DNA of 64,000 nucleotides from Beijerinckiaceae bacterium RH AL1 (GCA_901457705.2 LR590083.2:2108597-2172596), one strand, 5' to 3'; shown: positions 54,347 through 63,847, numbered from the stretch's first letter. Made by a program: numbers and translations. The notes: generated by a model from the sequence alone, not told the origin.

Positions 54347-55645
54347 TCAGGACGCCAGGGCGGCGACGCGGCGGGTGCGCATGGCGACCGCGTAGACCGC
54401 ACCGCCGACCACCATGCCGGTGATCGCCTCGCCGGGCCCCGGGACGCCCCAGTGAACCAGCATCGCCGCCGCGGCGCCGACCGCCCAGGCGACGAAGGCG
54501 GAGGCGCGGTAGGGCGTCTCGGCGGCGGGACGGTCGATGCCGCCGAGCAGGAGCTGGTCGGTGATGACGATCGCGCCGATCGGCGGCACGAAGATGCCGA
54601 GCAGGTTCAGCCAGCTCAGGAAGAAGCTCCAGATGCCGGCCACGGCGAGGATGCCGCCGATGACGCCGAGGATCAGCGTGAGCTTGCGCATCTGGCTGCC
54701 GGCGAGATGGCTCCAGCCGACGGCGCCGTTGTAGAGGCAATGCGTGCAGACCGAGCCGAGGTTGACGAAGACGAAGGCGACGGCGAGCGCGTTGAGGAGC
54801 ACGCCGTGGCCGGTCATCAGCGACAGGAAGTTGCCGCCGTCGGTTGCCGGCGCGGCCGCGGCGCCAGCCGCCACGACGACGACGCCGAAGAGTTGCGAGA
54901 CGAGGTTGGCGACGGGGAACGCGGTGATCGCCGCGAGCACGGCCTCCCTGCCGGACCGCGACCAGCGCGTGAAATCGGCCGTCATGGTGCCGCTGTCGGC
55001 GAAGGTCGCCACGACGAGCGTCACCGCGCCGGCGAAGGTCATGCCGCCGCTATGGCCGGCGAACTGCGTGACGGCGCCGAGATCGTGCGTCTTGGCGATG
55101 ATCGCGACGGCGACGAGGCCGAGCACCACGTAGAGCGGCGCCGCGATGAGCCCGATGATGGTGAGCGCGCGCACGCCGACGTAGGTGATGGCGGTGTAGA
55201 GCACGGCGGCGATGACGATCAGCATCGTCGTGTTCCAGCCGAAGCTGTCGTGGAGCGTCGCGCCGGTGAGGCCGGTCTGGAACGCGTACCAGCCGACGAC
55301 GATCGTCGCGAGGAAGCCGGAGGCGATGGCGAAGCCCTTGGTGCCGAAGGTGCGGCGCGCCTGCATTGCGAAGTTGAGCCCGGTGCGGCCGGCAATGGCG
55401 CTGAGCGCACCAACGTAGATCGCGAGCACTACGTTGCCGGTGACGAGCGCGCCGAGCGCCGCCCAGAAGCCGAGATTGTAGGTGATGATGCCACCGAAGA
55501 CCGCATTGGTGAGGATCATCGGGAAGCCGAACCAGATCGCCGCGACGGCGCCGAGCGACTGGCGGCGCGCCACGGGCACGGACTCGTGCTCGAACTCCTC
55601 GCCGAGGGCGTGATCGACGGCGTGGTCGCCTGTCAGGGTCGTCAT
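54347..55645 (-). CDS. NCS1-family permease (cytosine permease-like)
   Basis: 432 residues, about 12 membrane helices. Motifs [19 protein letters not shown] near the N-terminus and [19 protein letters not shown] in the middle are typical of NCS1/CodB transporters for nucleobases, allantoin or hydantoins. The N-terminus ([19 protein letters not shown]) matches CodB-type proteins. It overlaps the amidase gene by 4 bp. It probably imports the substrate degraded by the flanking hydrolases, likely a ureide, pyrimidine or related amide. Confidence 0.85.
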   Translation of the reverse strand: MTTLTGDHAVDHALGEEFEHESVPVARRQSLGAVAAIWFGFPMILTNAVFGGIITYNLGFWAALGALVTGNVVLAIYVGALSAIAGRTGLNFAMQARRTFGTKGFAIASGFLATIVVGWYAFQTGLTGATLHDSFGWNTTMLIVIAAVLYTAITYVGVRALTIIGLIAAPLYVVLGLVAVAIIAKTHDLGAVTQFAGHSGGMTFAGAVTLVVATFADSGTMTADFTRWSRSGREAVLAAITAFPVANLVSQLFGVVVVAAGAAAAPATDGGNFLSLMTGHGVLLNALAVAFVFVNLGSVCTHCLYNGAVGWSHLAGSQMRKLTLILGVIGGILAVAGIWSFFLSWLNLLGIFVPPIGAIVITDQLLLGGIDRPAAETPYRASAFVAWAVGAAAAMLVHWGVPGPGEAITGMVVGGAVYAVAMRTRRVAALAS

Positions 55646-57102
55646 GCGCGGGCCTCCGTCTTCAGCGCCGCCACCATCGGCGGCACGCGGTCCTTCCACG
55701 GGCGCGCCGCCTCGAACGCGGCCGCAGCGCGCAGCACGCCGCGGTCGTCGAGATGGCGCCCGATGATCTGCAGCCCGATCGGCAGGCCGTCCTCGGTGAA
55801 GCCGGCGGGAACGGACGCGGCGGGCTGGCCGGTGAGGTTGATCGGATAGGTGAAGGCGAGCCACGCCGAGGTCGACACCATGCGACCGTCGATCTGGTCG
55901 GGGCCTTGCATCGCGAGTGCGAAGGGCGGCACGGCCAGCGTCGGCGTCAGCAGGATGTCGTAGCGCGTCATGAAGCGCCACATCACGTTGACCAACGCCT
56001 TGCGCCGGATGATCGCCGCGTTGAACTCGTCACCCGTCCAGTTCCGCGTCGCCAGCGCGACGACATGCGCGCTCATGCGATCGCCGTGCTCTTCGACCAT
56101 CGCACGCATGCCGGCGAGGTCCGTCTCCAGCGCGACCAGCGCCCAGAACGCCTCGGCGGGATCGGGGAAGCCCGGATGCGCCTCCTCGACGACGCACCCG
56201 AGGTCGGTCTCGAAGACCTCGACCGCCTCGCCGACGATCCTGCGCACCTCCGGGTCGACCGCGGCGTAGCCCCAGTCGGCGCTGTAGGCGACGCGCAGCC
56301 CGCGCAGGTCGCCCGCGCGCGCGGCATCGACCCAGCCGACGCCCTCGTCGGGCAGCGAATGGCGGTCGCGCATGTCGGGTCCGGCGATGGCGGAAAGCAT
56401 CAGCGCGCCGTCGGCCACCGTGCGGCTCATCGGCCCGATGTGCTCGAGCGATTCCCAGCCGGAGACGCCGGGGTAGCGCTCGTCGCGGCAGCCGGGATAG
56501 AGCGGGACGCGGCCCATGCTCGCCTTCATGCCGAACAGGCCGCAATGCGCGGCGGGGATGCGCACCGAGCCGCCGCCGTCGCTGCCGAAGGCGAGCGGGC
56601 ACATGCCGGACGCCACCGCCGCGCCGGAGCCGGCGCTCGATCCGCCCGACGTGAGCTGCGGGTTCCAGGGATTGCGCGTGGTCGGGAAGACGGGATTGTG
56701 GCCGACGCCGCTGTAGCCGAACTCCGGCACGTTGGTCTTGCCGAGGATGACGGCGCCGGCGGCGATGGCGCGCTCGACGACGATGTCGTCCTCCTCGGGC
56801 ACGAAGTCCTCGTAGGCGGGCGAGCCGGAGACCGTGCGGATGCCCTTCGTGCAGATCAGGTCCTTGATGCCGATCGGAATGCCGGCGAGCGGACCGGCCT
56901 CCTCGCCGGCCGCAATGGCTTCGTCGACGCGGGCGGCCATCTTCAGCGCGAGGTCCGGCGTCGGCGTGCAGAAGGCATGGAGCGTCGGCTCCAGGGCCTC
57001 CATCCGCGCGATCGACGCGCGGGTCGCCTCGACGGCGGAGACGGTTTTGTCTCGAACGGCCTTGGCCAGGGCGGTGGCGTCCAGGGCGCAGAGGTCGGTC
57101 AT
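55642..57102 (-). CDS. Amidase-signature family enzyme
   Basis: 486 residues from the ATG at 57102; a TTG at 57138 could add 12 residues. The Ser-Ser-Lys triad region is present: GIPIGIKDLICTKGIRTVSG (Lys), LTSGGSSAGSGAAVASGMCP and FGSDGGGSVRIPAAHCGLFG. Amidase-signature enzymes hydrolyse many amides, including allophanate and carboxybiuret. First gene of the operon. Its start codon overlaps a leader mini-ORF and has no ribosome site of its own. Confidence 0.88.
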   Translation of the reverse strand: MTDLCALDATALAKAVRDKTVSAVEATRASIARMEALEPTLHAFCTPTPDLALKMAARVDEAIAAGEEAGPLAGIPIGIKDLICTKGIRTVSGSPAYEDFVPEEDDIVVERAIAAGAVILGKTNVPEFGYSGVGHNPVFPTTRNPWNPQLTSGGSSAGSGAAVASGMCPLAFGSDGGGSVRIPAAHCGLFGMKASMGRVPLYPGCRDERYPGVSGWESLEHIGPMSRTVADGALMLSAIAGPDMRDRHSLPDEGVGWVDAARAGDLRGLRVAYSADWGYAAVDPEVRRIVGEAVEVFETDLGCVVEEAHPGFPDPAEAFWALVALETDLAGMRAMVEEHGDRMSAHVVALATRNWTGDEFNAAIIRRKALVNVMWRFMTRYDILLTPTLAVPPFALAMQGPDQIDGRMVSTSAWLAFTYPINLTGQPAASVPAGFTEDGLPIGLQIIGRHLDDRGVLRAAAAFEAARPWKDRVPPMVAALKTEARA

Positions 57103-57142
57103 CGGAGACTGGTCGCAATCATCCGAGGTTGGTCGCAATCAT
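57099..57142 (-). promoter_or_regulatory. Two tandem overlapping mini-ORFs leading into the amidase start
   Basis: An imperfect 20-bp direct duplication (shared TGGTCGCAATCATC at 57110-57123 and 57130-57143) creates two seven-codon frames, reading MIATNLG and MIATSLR. Each ends in TGA overlapping the next ATG (ATGA), so translation could be handed from mini-ORF 1 to 2 to the amidase ATG. The only good ribosome site, GGAAGG, lies 7 nt before mini-ORF 1. Translational coupling is inferred. Confidence 0.55.
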
Positions 57143-57556
57143 CAGGCCACCTTCCGGTCGAGAGCGCATCGCGACAAGGTTTTGGGCAGGACCATCGATC
57201 GGAGGTCTCAGCTAAGGGGAGCGTCGTTGGTCGGGTTGGTCCCCTAGGTCATCCGCGAGCTGAGCGCGCCGCAATACGTGAGATCGCGTAGGTTGGCGGC
57301 AGGATCGTCGGTGAGCCCGCGAGCGGCTCGAAGGCCCCTCGCGCCGTCGCGTTGAACACGAAAACGGCAGGAGGCGTGCGGATCGAGCAATCTGCTTCCC
57401 GAGCGCTATCGAGAGCCCGATCGACGCCATGCACGGCTGCGACAAAGCGCCTGTGGCCGCGTCGTCGGGGTCGGGCGCGAACCCTGCTTGGACTTGCATT
57501 GCGCCGCGTCGGGTTTCAACCTGACGTCAAGGCAGACTCGGCCGGATGGATGTTTG
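57143..57556. other. Divergent control region of the amide operon and its regulator
   Basis: 414 bp with no gene. It contains the promoters of the amidase operon (- strand) and the XRE-cupin gene (+ strand). No clean operator palindrome or sigma54 site was found by eye. Confidence 0.4.
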
Positions 57557-58222
57557 ATGGCGATCGCGAAGCAGAAGCCGGCCAAGGCAGGCCCGGTCAA
57601 GTTGGTGCCAGAACCCCTCGCCACGCTCTCGAACGCGCCGCCGGAGCCGAGCCGCAGTCTCGAGAAGGCGCTCGGCTTGCAGGTGCGCCTGCTGCGGCGC
57701 GAGCAGGAGCTGTCCTTGAACGAGCTCGCGGCCGCGGCGGGGATCTCGGTCGGCATGATGTCGAAGATCGAGAACGGGCAGATCTCGCCGTCGCTGTCGA
57801 CGATCCGCGCGCTGGCCCAGGCGCTCAACACGCCGTTCACCTCGCTCTTCGCCTCCTTCGAGGAGAAGCGCGACTGCTCCTACGTGCCGAAGGGCAAGGG
57901 CGTCGTCATCGAGCGGCGCGGCAGCAAGGCGGGGCACGTCTACGAGCTGCTCGGCGCGGTGCTCGGCGGCGACACCGTCGTCGAGCCCTACCTCATCACC
58001 CTGCAGAACGATGCCGAAGCCTACACCGGCTTCAAGCACGCCGGGATCGAGCTGATCTACATGCTGACCGGCGAGGTCGTGTACCGCCATTCCGAGCAGA
58101 CCTTCCGGCTCAAGCCGGGCGACACGCTGCTCTTCGATTCCGGGGCGCTCCACGGGCCCGAGACGCTGGTGAAGGTGCCGATGACCTACCTCTCCATCAT
58201 CGTCTACCCGCGGGGGCGCTGA
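57557..58222 (+). CDS. XRE-cupin transcriptional regulator
   Basis: 221 residues from the ATG at 57557. The HTH (about residues 35-90) reads LNELAAAAGISVGMMSKIEN and continues to SLSTIRALAQAL. The C-terminal cupin (about 130-215) has HAGIELIYMLTGEVVYRHSE and FRLKPGDTLLFDSGALHGPE. This architecture senses a small ligand and is commonly found next to amide, polyamine or nitrogen catabolism genes. It is divergent from the amide operon and likely regulates it. Confidence 0.88.
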   Translation: MAIAKQKPAKAGPVKLVPEPLATLSNAPPEPSRSLEKALGLQVRLLRREQELSLNELAAAAGISVGMMSKIENGQISPSLSTIRALAQALNTPFTSLFASFEEKRDCSYVPKGKGVVIERRGSKAGHVYELLGAVLGGDTVVEPYLITLQNDAEAYTGFKHAGIELIYMLTGEVVYRHSEQTFRLKPGDTLLFDSGALHGPETLVKVPMTYLSIIVYPRGR

Positions 58223-58281
58223 GCTCAGGAACCAAGGCGGCCGGGAGCCTGTTGGCGAGCGCTTTCCAACGGGAGACTGAC

Positions 58282-58785
58282 ATGGCCGAACACTCGACCT
58301 CGCTTGACGACCGCCAGAAGGTCTGGAGCCTGATCCAGGACATCCAGACCGCGCTCATGGTGACCACCGGCAACGACGGCCAGCTCCATGGGCGGCCGAT
58401 GGCCGCACTCAATCGCGAGTTCGACGGCGAGCTGTGGTTCGCCTCGCGCGAGGGGACGCCGAAGCTGGACGAGATCAGCGATCATCAAAACGTGCTGCTC
58501 GCCTACGCCGAGCCGAAGAACCAGAACTACGTCTCGCTTGCCGGCAAGGCCGCGCTCGTGCGCGACCCGGCGAAGGTGAAGAGCCTGTGGAGCGAGGCGC
58601 TGCGCGTCTGGTTTCCGAAGGGGCCGGACGACCCGTCGATCACGCTGATCAAGGTGACGGTCGAGACGGCCGAGTACTGGGACGCGCCGTCGTCGGCGTG
58701 GGTCTATGCGACGGGCTACGCCAAGGCGCGCCTGACGGGCGAATCGCCGAAGAACGTAGGCGAGAACAAGGTCGTCGATTTCTGA
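58282..58785 (+). CDS. Pyridoxamine 5'-phosphate oxidase-like (general stress protein 26-like)
   Basis: 167 residues with GGGAG 6 nt before the ATG. The FMN-binding split barrel motif has ALMVTTGNDGQLHGRPMAAL and ELWFASREGTPKLDEI, then NYVSLAGKAALVRDPAK. Members bind flavin and act in stress responses. The exact substrate is unknown. It lies 60 bp after the XRE-cupin gene and may be co-transcribed. Confidence 0.85.
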   Translation: MAEHSTSLDDRQKVWSLIQDIQTALMVTTGNDGQLHGRPMAALNREFDGELWFASREGTPKLDEISDHQNVLLAYAEPKNQNYVSLAGKAALVRDPAKVKSLWSEALRVWFPKGPDDPSITLIKVTVETAEYWDAPSSAWVYATGYAKARLTGESPKNVGENKVVDF

Positions 58786-58806
58786 TCAAAGCGACGGACG
58801 GGCCGC

Positions 58807-59619
58807 TCAGAGCGGCCCGGGCGCCGCACTCGTCTGCGCCGCCGCAGGATACGACGACGGGGCAAAGGCGACCGGCTTGTCGAACGCGGGCGCTGTCTCG
58901 ATCTGAAGGTAGTTCGGATCGAAGCCCACCATCTTCACCAGCCGCGGCTTGTCGAGGATGTGGATTTCCCGCCCTCGCGTGGCGATCATCTTCTCCTCGC
59001 GCAGCCGGCGCAGGCTCTTGTTCATGTGGACGAGCGAGAGGCCGAGCGCGCTCGCGAGTTCCTGCTGTGTCAGGTTGATCTCGAAGATCCCGTCGCACGA
59101 GCGACCGACGGCGGCGAGCCGCGCCTCGAACTCGAGCAGCAGGAACCCGATCCGCTGCGGGGCGCGGCGGTGGCCGATATTCATCGCCCACTCGCGAAAG
59201 ACCGCGCTGTCCACGAGCGTGTCGTGCCACAGCATCTTGGCCGCGAACGGGTTCCGGTCGCAGAACTCGATGATTGCGCCGTGTGGAACCTCGACGATCG
59301 TCGTCGGCTCGTGCGCAACGAGCGTATGATCCGTCTCCCGGAAGAACAGCGTCTGCATGTCGACCGCGTCGCCGGGAAAATTGATCGAGATGATGTGGCT
59401 GACGCGGTTGGCGCTCTTCTGCCGGCTGATCAGGCCGTGCAGCACGAAGACGCAGTGATCGGCCGTCTTACCCTCCTTCAGCACCAGCTCGTGAGGCTTG
59501 ATGTGGCGCTGAACGGCCGGCAGCTCCAGGAACGCGTCGCGCTCGTGCGGAGGAAGCGAGCGACGCCTCTCGAGCTTGGCGAGGTAGGAGGCGAGGGGAG
59601 GGAACGTGTCGTTCGTCAT
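58807..59619 (-). CDS. Crp/Fnr family transcriptional regulator
   Basis: 270 residues from the ATG at 59619; a GTG at 59640 is an alternative. The N-terminal cyclic-nucleotide-like beta-barrel has VLKEGKTADHCVFVLHGLIS and FPGDAVDMQTLF. The C-terminal HTH is TQQELASALGLSLVHMNKSLRRLREE. No N-terminal Fnr cysteine cluster is seen, so it is not a classic oxygen sensor. Divergent from scsB. Targets are unknown. Confidence 0.88.
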   Translation of the reverse strand: MTNDTFPPLASYLAKLERRRSLPPHERDAFLELPAVQRHIKPHELVLKEGKTADHCVFVLHGLISRQKSANRVSHIISINFPGDAVDMQTLFFRETDHTLVAHEPTTIVEVPHGAIIEFCDRNPFAAKMLWHDTLVDSAVFREWAMNIGHRRAPQRIGFLLLEFEARLAAVGRSCDGIFEINLTQQELASALGLSLVHMNKSLRRLREEKMIATRGREIHILDKPRLVKMVGFDPNYLQIETAPAFDKPVAFAPSSYPAAAQTSAAPGPL

Positions 59620-59867
59620 CTGTCTTGCGGCAAAATGCACGGTCTACAGAGGGTTCCTATGCGCCGTAATGCCACTCCAAGGCAACAGGCGCCGTTGCGT
59701 AATGACCGCGCGCACGTGTTGCTTTGGGCCGGGCGCCTGCGGAGCGGGCCAGGCATGAAACGCTCACGGCTTGTGCGACGAAGGTTGTAACTTACGCTTG
59801 GCACTGAATTTCCGCCGCAAGCCTCGACGATTGTGCGGGCAAGGGAGGCGGCGTGGAAGGCACGAAG

Positions 59868-62006
59868 ATGAAAAAGGGTGCGCTCGCCGCTCTCGCGCTG
59901 CTGTCGCTGGTTCTCGGCGGCCCGGCGCAGGCCTCCTCCGGCGCCTGGGCGAAGAGCGAGCATGTCTCGGCGCGGCTCGTCTCGGCCGTCGAGGGCACCG
60001 GCGATCTGGCGACGGTGCCAGCCGGGCTCGAGATCGCACTGGAGGGCGACTGGAAGACTTATTGGCGCTCGCCCGGTGAGGCCGGCCTGCCGCCGGCCCT
60101 CGACTGGAAGGGCTCGCAAAACCTGGCCTCGGCCACCCTGCTCTATCCAGCGCCGCACCGCATCACCGTGCTCGGCATCGACACCTTCGGCTACAAGCAC
60201 GACGTCGTCTTCCCGCTCGACCTCAAGGTCGCCGACAAGGGCAAGCCGCTCGACCTGCGGCTCAGCCTCGACATGCTCGTCTGCGCCGAGCAGTGCATCC
60301 CGAAGCATTTCGACCTGGCGCTCGACGTGCCGAGCGGCGCGCCGACGCCCGACGCCGATGCACAGCTCCTCGCCAAGGCGCGTGCCGAGGTCCCCGGCGA
60401 CAGCCGCACCTCAGGCCTGGCCATCGCCGCCGCCGAGGAGGTGTCCGACAAGGGCAAGCCGGCCCTCGAGGTGAAGGCCACGTCCGACCAGCCCTTCGGG
60501 CAGCCGGACCTCATCCCGGAGATCGCCGATGTCACGCTCGGCGCGCCGCGCGTGGCTTTCTCGGCCGACCGGCGCGCTGCGACCTTCGACCTGCCGCTGG
60601 CGCGCCCGCTTCCCGTCGGGGCCAGACTGACCGGTCGCCCGATCACGCTGACGCTTACCGACGGCCCACGCGCGCTGGAGCAGAAGGCGGAGATCACCCA
60701 GGGCGCGTCGGCGCTGGAGGAAGAGCCGGGGCCGTCGCTCTCCGCCATGTTGGCGATCGCTCTGCTCGGCGGCCTGATCCTCAACCTCATGCCCTGCGTT
60801 TTGCCGGTCCTGAGCCTCAAGTTCATCTCGGTGGTGAGCCAGGGCGGCCGCGCGCCGGCGGCGGTCCGCGCCGGCTTCCTGGCGACGGCCGCGGGAATCA
60901 TTGGCTCCTTCCTGGCGATCGCCGGGGCGCTGATCGCGGTCAAGGCGGCGGGTCATTCGGTGAACTGGGGCCTGCAATTCCAGATGCCGGCCTTCATCGC
61001 CGCGATGGCCGTGCTGGTCACGGTCTTCGCCTGCAACCTCGCTGGCTTGTTCGAGGTGCCGCTGCCGCGCTTCGTCGCCAGCGCCGCCTCGAGCCGCACC
61101 GGGCCAGACGAGAGCCTCGCCGGCCATTTCGTGACAGGCGTCTTCGCCACCCTCCTCGCCACGCCCTGCTCGGCGCCGTTCCTCGGCACGGCCGTCGGCT
61201 TCGCGCTGGCCGGCTCGCCCGGCGTGATGCTCGGCATCTTCCTCGCGCTCGGCGTCGGGCTCGCCCTTCCCTACCTCGCCGTCGCCGCCGTCCCCCGCCT
61301 GGCCGCCGCACTCCCGAGGCCGGGCAAGTGGATGCAGCGGCTGCGGCAGCTCATGGCGCTGCCGCTCGCGGCGACCGCAGTCTGGCTCGTCACCATCCTC
61401 GTCGCACAGGTGAGCCTGATCGCCGGCCTGTCGCTGGCGCTGCTGCTCGTCGCGATCGCGCTGCTGCTCTACGGCCGCGGCCGGCTGCCCGACGCGCAGC
61501 GCGGCATCGTGATGCCCGTCGTCACCGTCCTCGGCCTCGCCGCCATCCTGATGCCGAGCGTCATCGCGATCGAGGTGGGCAAGCGCGGCGCCGCCATCGA
61601 CGATGGCATCGCCTGGACGGCGTTCGATCGCGACCGCATCCGCAGCCTCGTATCGCAAGGCAAGACGGTGTTCGTCGACGTCACCGCGGACTGGTGCCTG
61701 ACTTGCCAGGCCAACCGCCGCTTCGTGCTCGCCAAAGGCGACGTCGCCAAGCGCCTGAACGACCGGACCGTGTCGATGCAGGCGGACTGGACGCGGCCCG
61801 ATCCGGCGATCGGTGCCTATCTCGCGAGCTACGGTCGCTACGGCATCCCCTTCAACATCGTCTACGGGCCTGCTGCGCCGGGCGGCGTCGTGCTTCCCGA
61901 GCTGCTGACCGTCAGCGACGTCGATGCGGCGCTCGATAAAGCGTCAGGCACGCGCGCCTCCGCGGCAGAGCGCACCTTCGCTTCCACAGAAGCGACGCGC
62001 CCCTGA
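59868..62006 (+). CDS. ScsB-type thiol-disulfide reductase (DsbD family)
   Basis: 712 residues from the ATG at 59868 (GGAAGG upstream); a GTG at 59853 is possible. A signal peptide is followed by a large periplasmic domain with a redox pair VCAEQC (Cys139, Cys143), a membrane domain of about eight helices with LMPCVLPVLSLKF and ATPCSAPFLGTAVG cysteines, and a C-terminal thioredoxin domain with ADWCLTCQANRR (Cys610, Cys613). This three-part layout fits ScsB, which moves electrons from cytoplasmic thioredoxin to periplasmic partners in copper or oxidative stress. It may serve the peroxiredoxin and thioredoxin-like proteins found in this window. Confidence 0.87.
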   Translation: MKKGALAALALLSLVLGGPAQASSGAWAKSEHVSARLVSAVEGTGDLATVPAGLEIALEGDWKTYWRSPGEAGLPPALDWKGSQNLASATLLYPAPHRITVLGIDTFGYKHDVVFPLDLKVADKGKPLDLRLSLDMLVCAEQCIPKHFDLALDVPSGAPTPDADAQLLAKARAEVPGDSRTSGLAIAAAEEVSDKGKPALEVKATSDQPFGQPDLIPEIADVTLGAPRVAFSADRRAATFDLPLARPLPVGARLTGRPITLTLTDGPRALEQKAEITQGASALEEEPGPSLSAMLAIALLGGLILNLMPCVLPVLSLKFISVVSQGGRAPAAVRAGFLATAAGIIGSFLAIAGALIAVKAAGHSVNWGLQFQMPAFIAAMAVLVTVFACNLAGLFEVPLPRFVASAASSRTGPDESLAGHFVTGVFATLLATPCSAPFLGTAVGFALAGSPGVMLGIFLALGVGLALPYLAVAAVPRLAAALPRPGKWMQRLRQLMALPLAATAVWLVTILVAQVSLIAGLSLALLLVAIALLLYGRGRLPDAQRGIVMPVVTVLGLAAILMPSVIAIEVGKRGAAIDDGIAWTAFDRDRIRSLVSQGKTVFVDVTADWCLTCQANRRFVLAKGDVAKRLNDRTVSMQADWTRPDPAIGAYLASYGRYGIPFNIVYGPAAPGGVVLPELLTVSDVDAALDKASGTRASAAERTFASTEATRP

Positions 62007-62054
62007 CGCCGAGCGTGTTGCGGCGCCGCGGACAATCCGAGAGAAGGTCGCGGC

Positions 62055-62738
62055 ATGTACAAGCGCGTCCTTCACGTCGTCACGAACCGAGCCCATTACG
62101 CCAGCCCCGATCAGCCGACCGGGCTGTGGCTGTCCGAGCTTGCGCATGCCTATGACGTGTTCGCATCGCGCGGCTACGAGCAGCGCCTCGTGAGCCCGAA
62201 GGGCGGCCCAACGCCGCTCGAGCCGCGGTCGCTCAAGTGGCCTTATCTCGACAGCGCGACGAAGGCCTGGTGGCGGAAGCCGTCGCGCGAGAAGCTGCTC
62301 GCGGAGACCGCGCGCCCCGACGAGGTCGATGCGTCAGATTACGACGCGATCTACTTCACCGGCGGCCATGCTGTGATGTGGGATTTTCCGGACGATGCTG
62401 GCTTGCAGGCGCTCACCCGCGCGATCTTCGAGCGCAACGGCGTGGTGGCGTCCGTCTGTCACGGCTACTGCGGCCTTTCGAACACGCGGCTCTCCGACGG
62501 CCGTCTGCTCGTCGAAGGGCGCCGCCTGACCGGTTACTCGTGGGCAGAAGAGATGCTGGCCGGGGTGGCCAAGAAGGTGCCCTACAATGCCGAGGCCGAG
62601 ATGCGACGGCGCGGGGCGCGGTACGAGAAGGGCTGGCTGCCGTTCATGTCGAACGTCGTCGTCGATGGACGCTTGGTGACCGGGCAGAACCCGGCGTCGG
62701 CGCAGGCGACCGCGACTGCGGTCGTGAACCTGCTCTGA
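62055..62738 (+). CDS. DJ-1/PfpI family protein (Hsp31-like)
   Basis: 227 residues. The nucleophile elbow VVASVCHGYCGLSNTRL places the catalytic Cys, with YDAIYFTGGHAVMWDFPDDA upstream, which is the Hsp31-type motif of class I glutamine amidotransferase-like proteins. Family members act as chaperones, glyoxalase III or protein deglycases. Which one applies is not settled. It lies 48 bp after scsB and may be co-transcribed. Confidence 0.88.
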   Translation: MYKRVLHVVTNRAHYASPDQPTGLWLSELAHAYDVFASRGYEQRLVSPKGGPTPLEPRSLKWPYLDSATKAWWRKPSREKLLAETARPDEVDASDYDAIYFTGGHAVMWDFPDDAGLQALTRAIFERNGVVASVCHGYCGLSNTRLSDGRLLVEGRRLTGYSWAEEMLAGVAKKVPYNAEAEMRRRGARYEKGWLPFMSNVVVDGRLVTGQNPASAQATATAVVNLL

Positions 62739-62751
62739 GCCGTCTACACCA

Positions 62752-62997
62752 CTAGTTTTCGTCGAAGCAGCCGCTGAACGAGACGCTGGAGGCGCCGTCG
62801 GCGCGGGCATGGCATTCGTTGTCGTACGGGACGAGCCGGTCGCCGCCCATCGACGCGCAGACCGGCGTGACGTGATCGCAGGTGCCGGGCTGCACCGCCA
62901 CGCTCCGCCCCGTCACGAGAGCGGCGTCGTCCTCGGCATTGGCGGCGCCGGCAATCAGCATGCCAGCCGTCAAAACGATCGCGCCGAGAACCTTCAT
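62752..62997 (-). CDS. Secreted Kazal-like cysteine-rich small protein
   Basis: 81 residues from the ATG at 62997, with a signal peptide ending ANAED. The mature part has four cysteines in the order CDHVTPVCASMGG, then YDNECHARADGA and SFSGC. The spacing and the Y-x-N-E-C element resemble the Kazal-type serine protease inhibitor domain. A protease-inhibitor function is inferred from this resemblance only. Confidence 0.62.
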   Translation of the reverse strand: MKVLGAIVLTAGMLIAGAANAEDDAALVTGRSVAVQPGTCDHVTPVCASMGGDRLVPYDNECHARADGASSVSFSGCFDEN

Positions 62998-63025
62998 GAC
63001 ATCCCCTACAGTCACACCGCGTTAA

Positions 63026-63658
63026 TCAAACATTCATCGTGCCCTTCGGTTCCGCGCGCTCGCCCAACGCCACCTCGACGCGCCCCTCGTCCCGCGCCGC
63101 CTCGAAGACCTCCCAAGCGGCACTTGCATTCAAGGCCGCGATGGCTAGTCCCACGACGAGGTCGGGCCAGGGCGAACGGGTCGCGGCGGTCAGCGGCGCA
63201 GCTGCGATGATCGCGATGTTGGCGAGCACGTCGTTGCGCGCCGAGAGGAAGGCCGCCCTGACGAGGCTGCCACCCTCGGCGCGCTGCGCGGCAAGCAGCC
63301 AGGCGCATGCCGCGTTGACGACAAGCGCCCCGAGGCCGGCGAGCCCGAGGGCGACGGGCTGCGGCGGCGTCCCGCTCGACCAGCGCACCCACGCCATGAC
63401 GAGGGTCGCGAGGCTCGGCACGAGGATGATGCCCGCGAGCGCCATGCCCAGCCGCGCCCGGGCCGGCGCCGACCACGAGAGGCCGACGAGCAGCAGGATG
63501 CCGATCGACGCGTCCTCGAGAAAATCGATGCTGTCGGCAAAGAGCGACACCGAGCCGATCGCCAGCGCGACCGCGATCTCGATGACGAAATAGCCGAGGT
63601 TGAGCGCTGCGACCCAGCGCGCCGCGCGCCGCAGGGAACCCTCGACCGCAACGTTCAC
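63026..63658 (-). CDS. Cation diffusion facilitator family transporter
   Basis: 210 residues with about five to six membrane helices. The metal-site helices show SLFADSIDFLEDAS (two acidic residues) and LSARNDVLANIAIIAAA, matching helices 2 and 5 of CDF transporters. The usual C-terminal cytoplasmic domain is very short (about 25 residues), so this is a compact CDF relative. It probably exports a divalent metal such as zinc or cobalt. Specificity not evident. Confidence 0.82.
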   Translation of the reverse strand: MNVAVEGSLRRAARWVAALNLGYFVIEIAVALAIGSVSLFADSIDFLEDASIGILLLVGLSWSAPARARLGMALAGIILVPSLATLVMAWVRWSSGTPPQPVALGLAGLGALVVNAACAWLLAAQRAEGGSLVRAAFLSARNDVLANIAIIAAAPLTAATRSPWPDLVVGLAIAALNASAAWEVFEAARDEGRVEVALGERAEPKGTMNV

Positions 63659-63847
63659 GAGCGTCCTCCCGTTACCACCAACAAGCTCTTAATCACGTTC
63701 GCGAATTGCCACTCAAAAGCCGCGGGTTTGGATCGCGCTGTGTCGGCCCCGCACTAGGCGAGGAGCGGTGACGCACGTAACACGACGGCACCGGCAAGCG
63801 CGCCGGCGGACGAGCAACCCTCTCGAAACAGACCGGGGCAGATTGAA

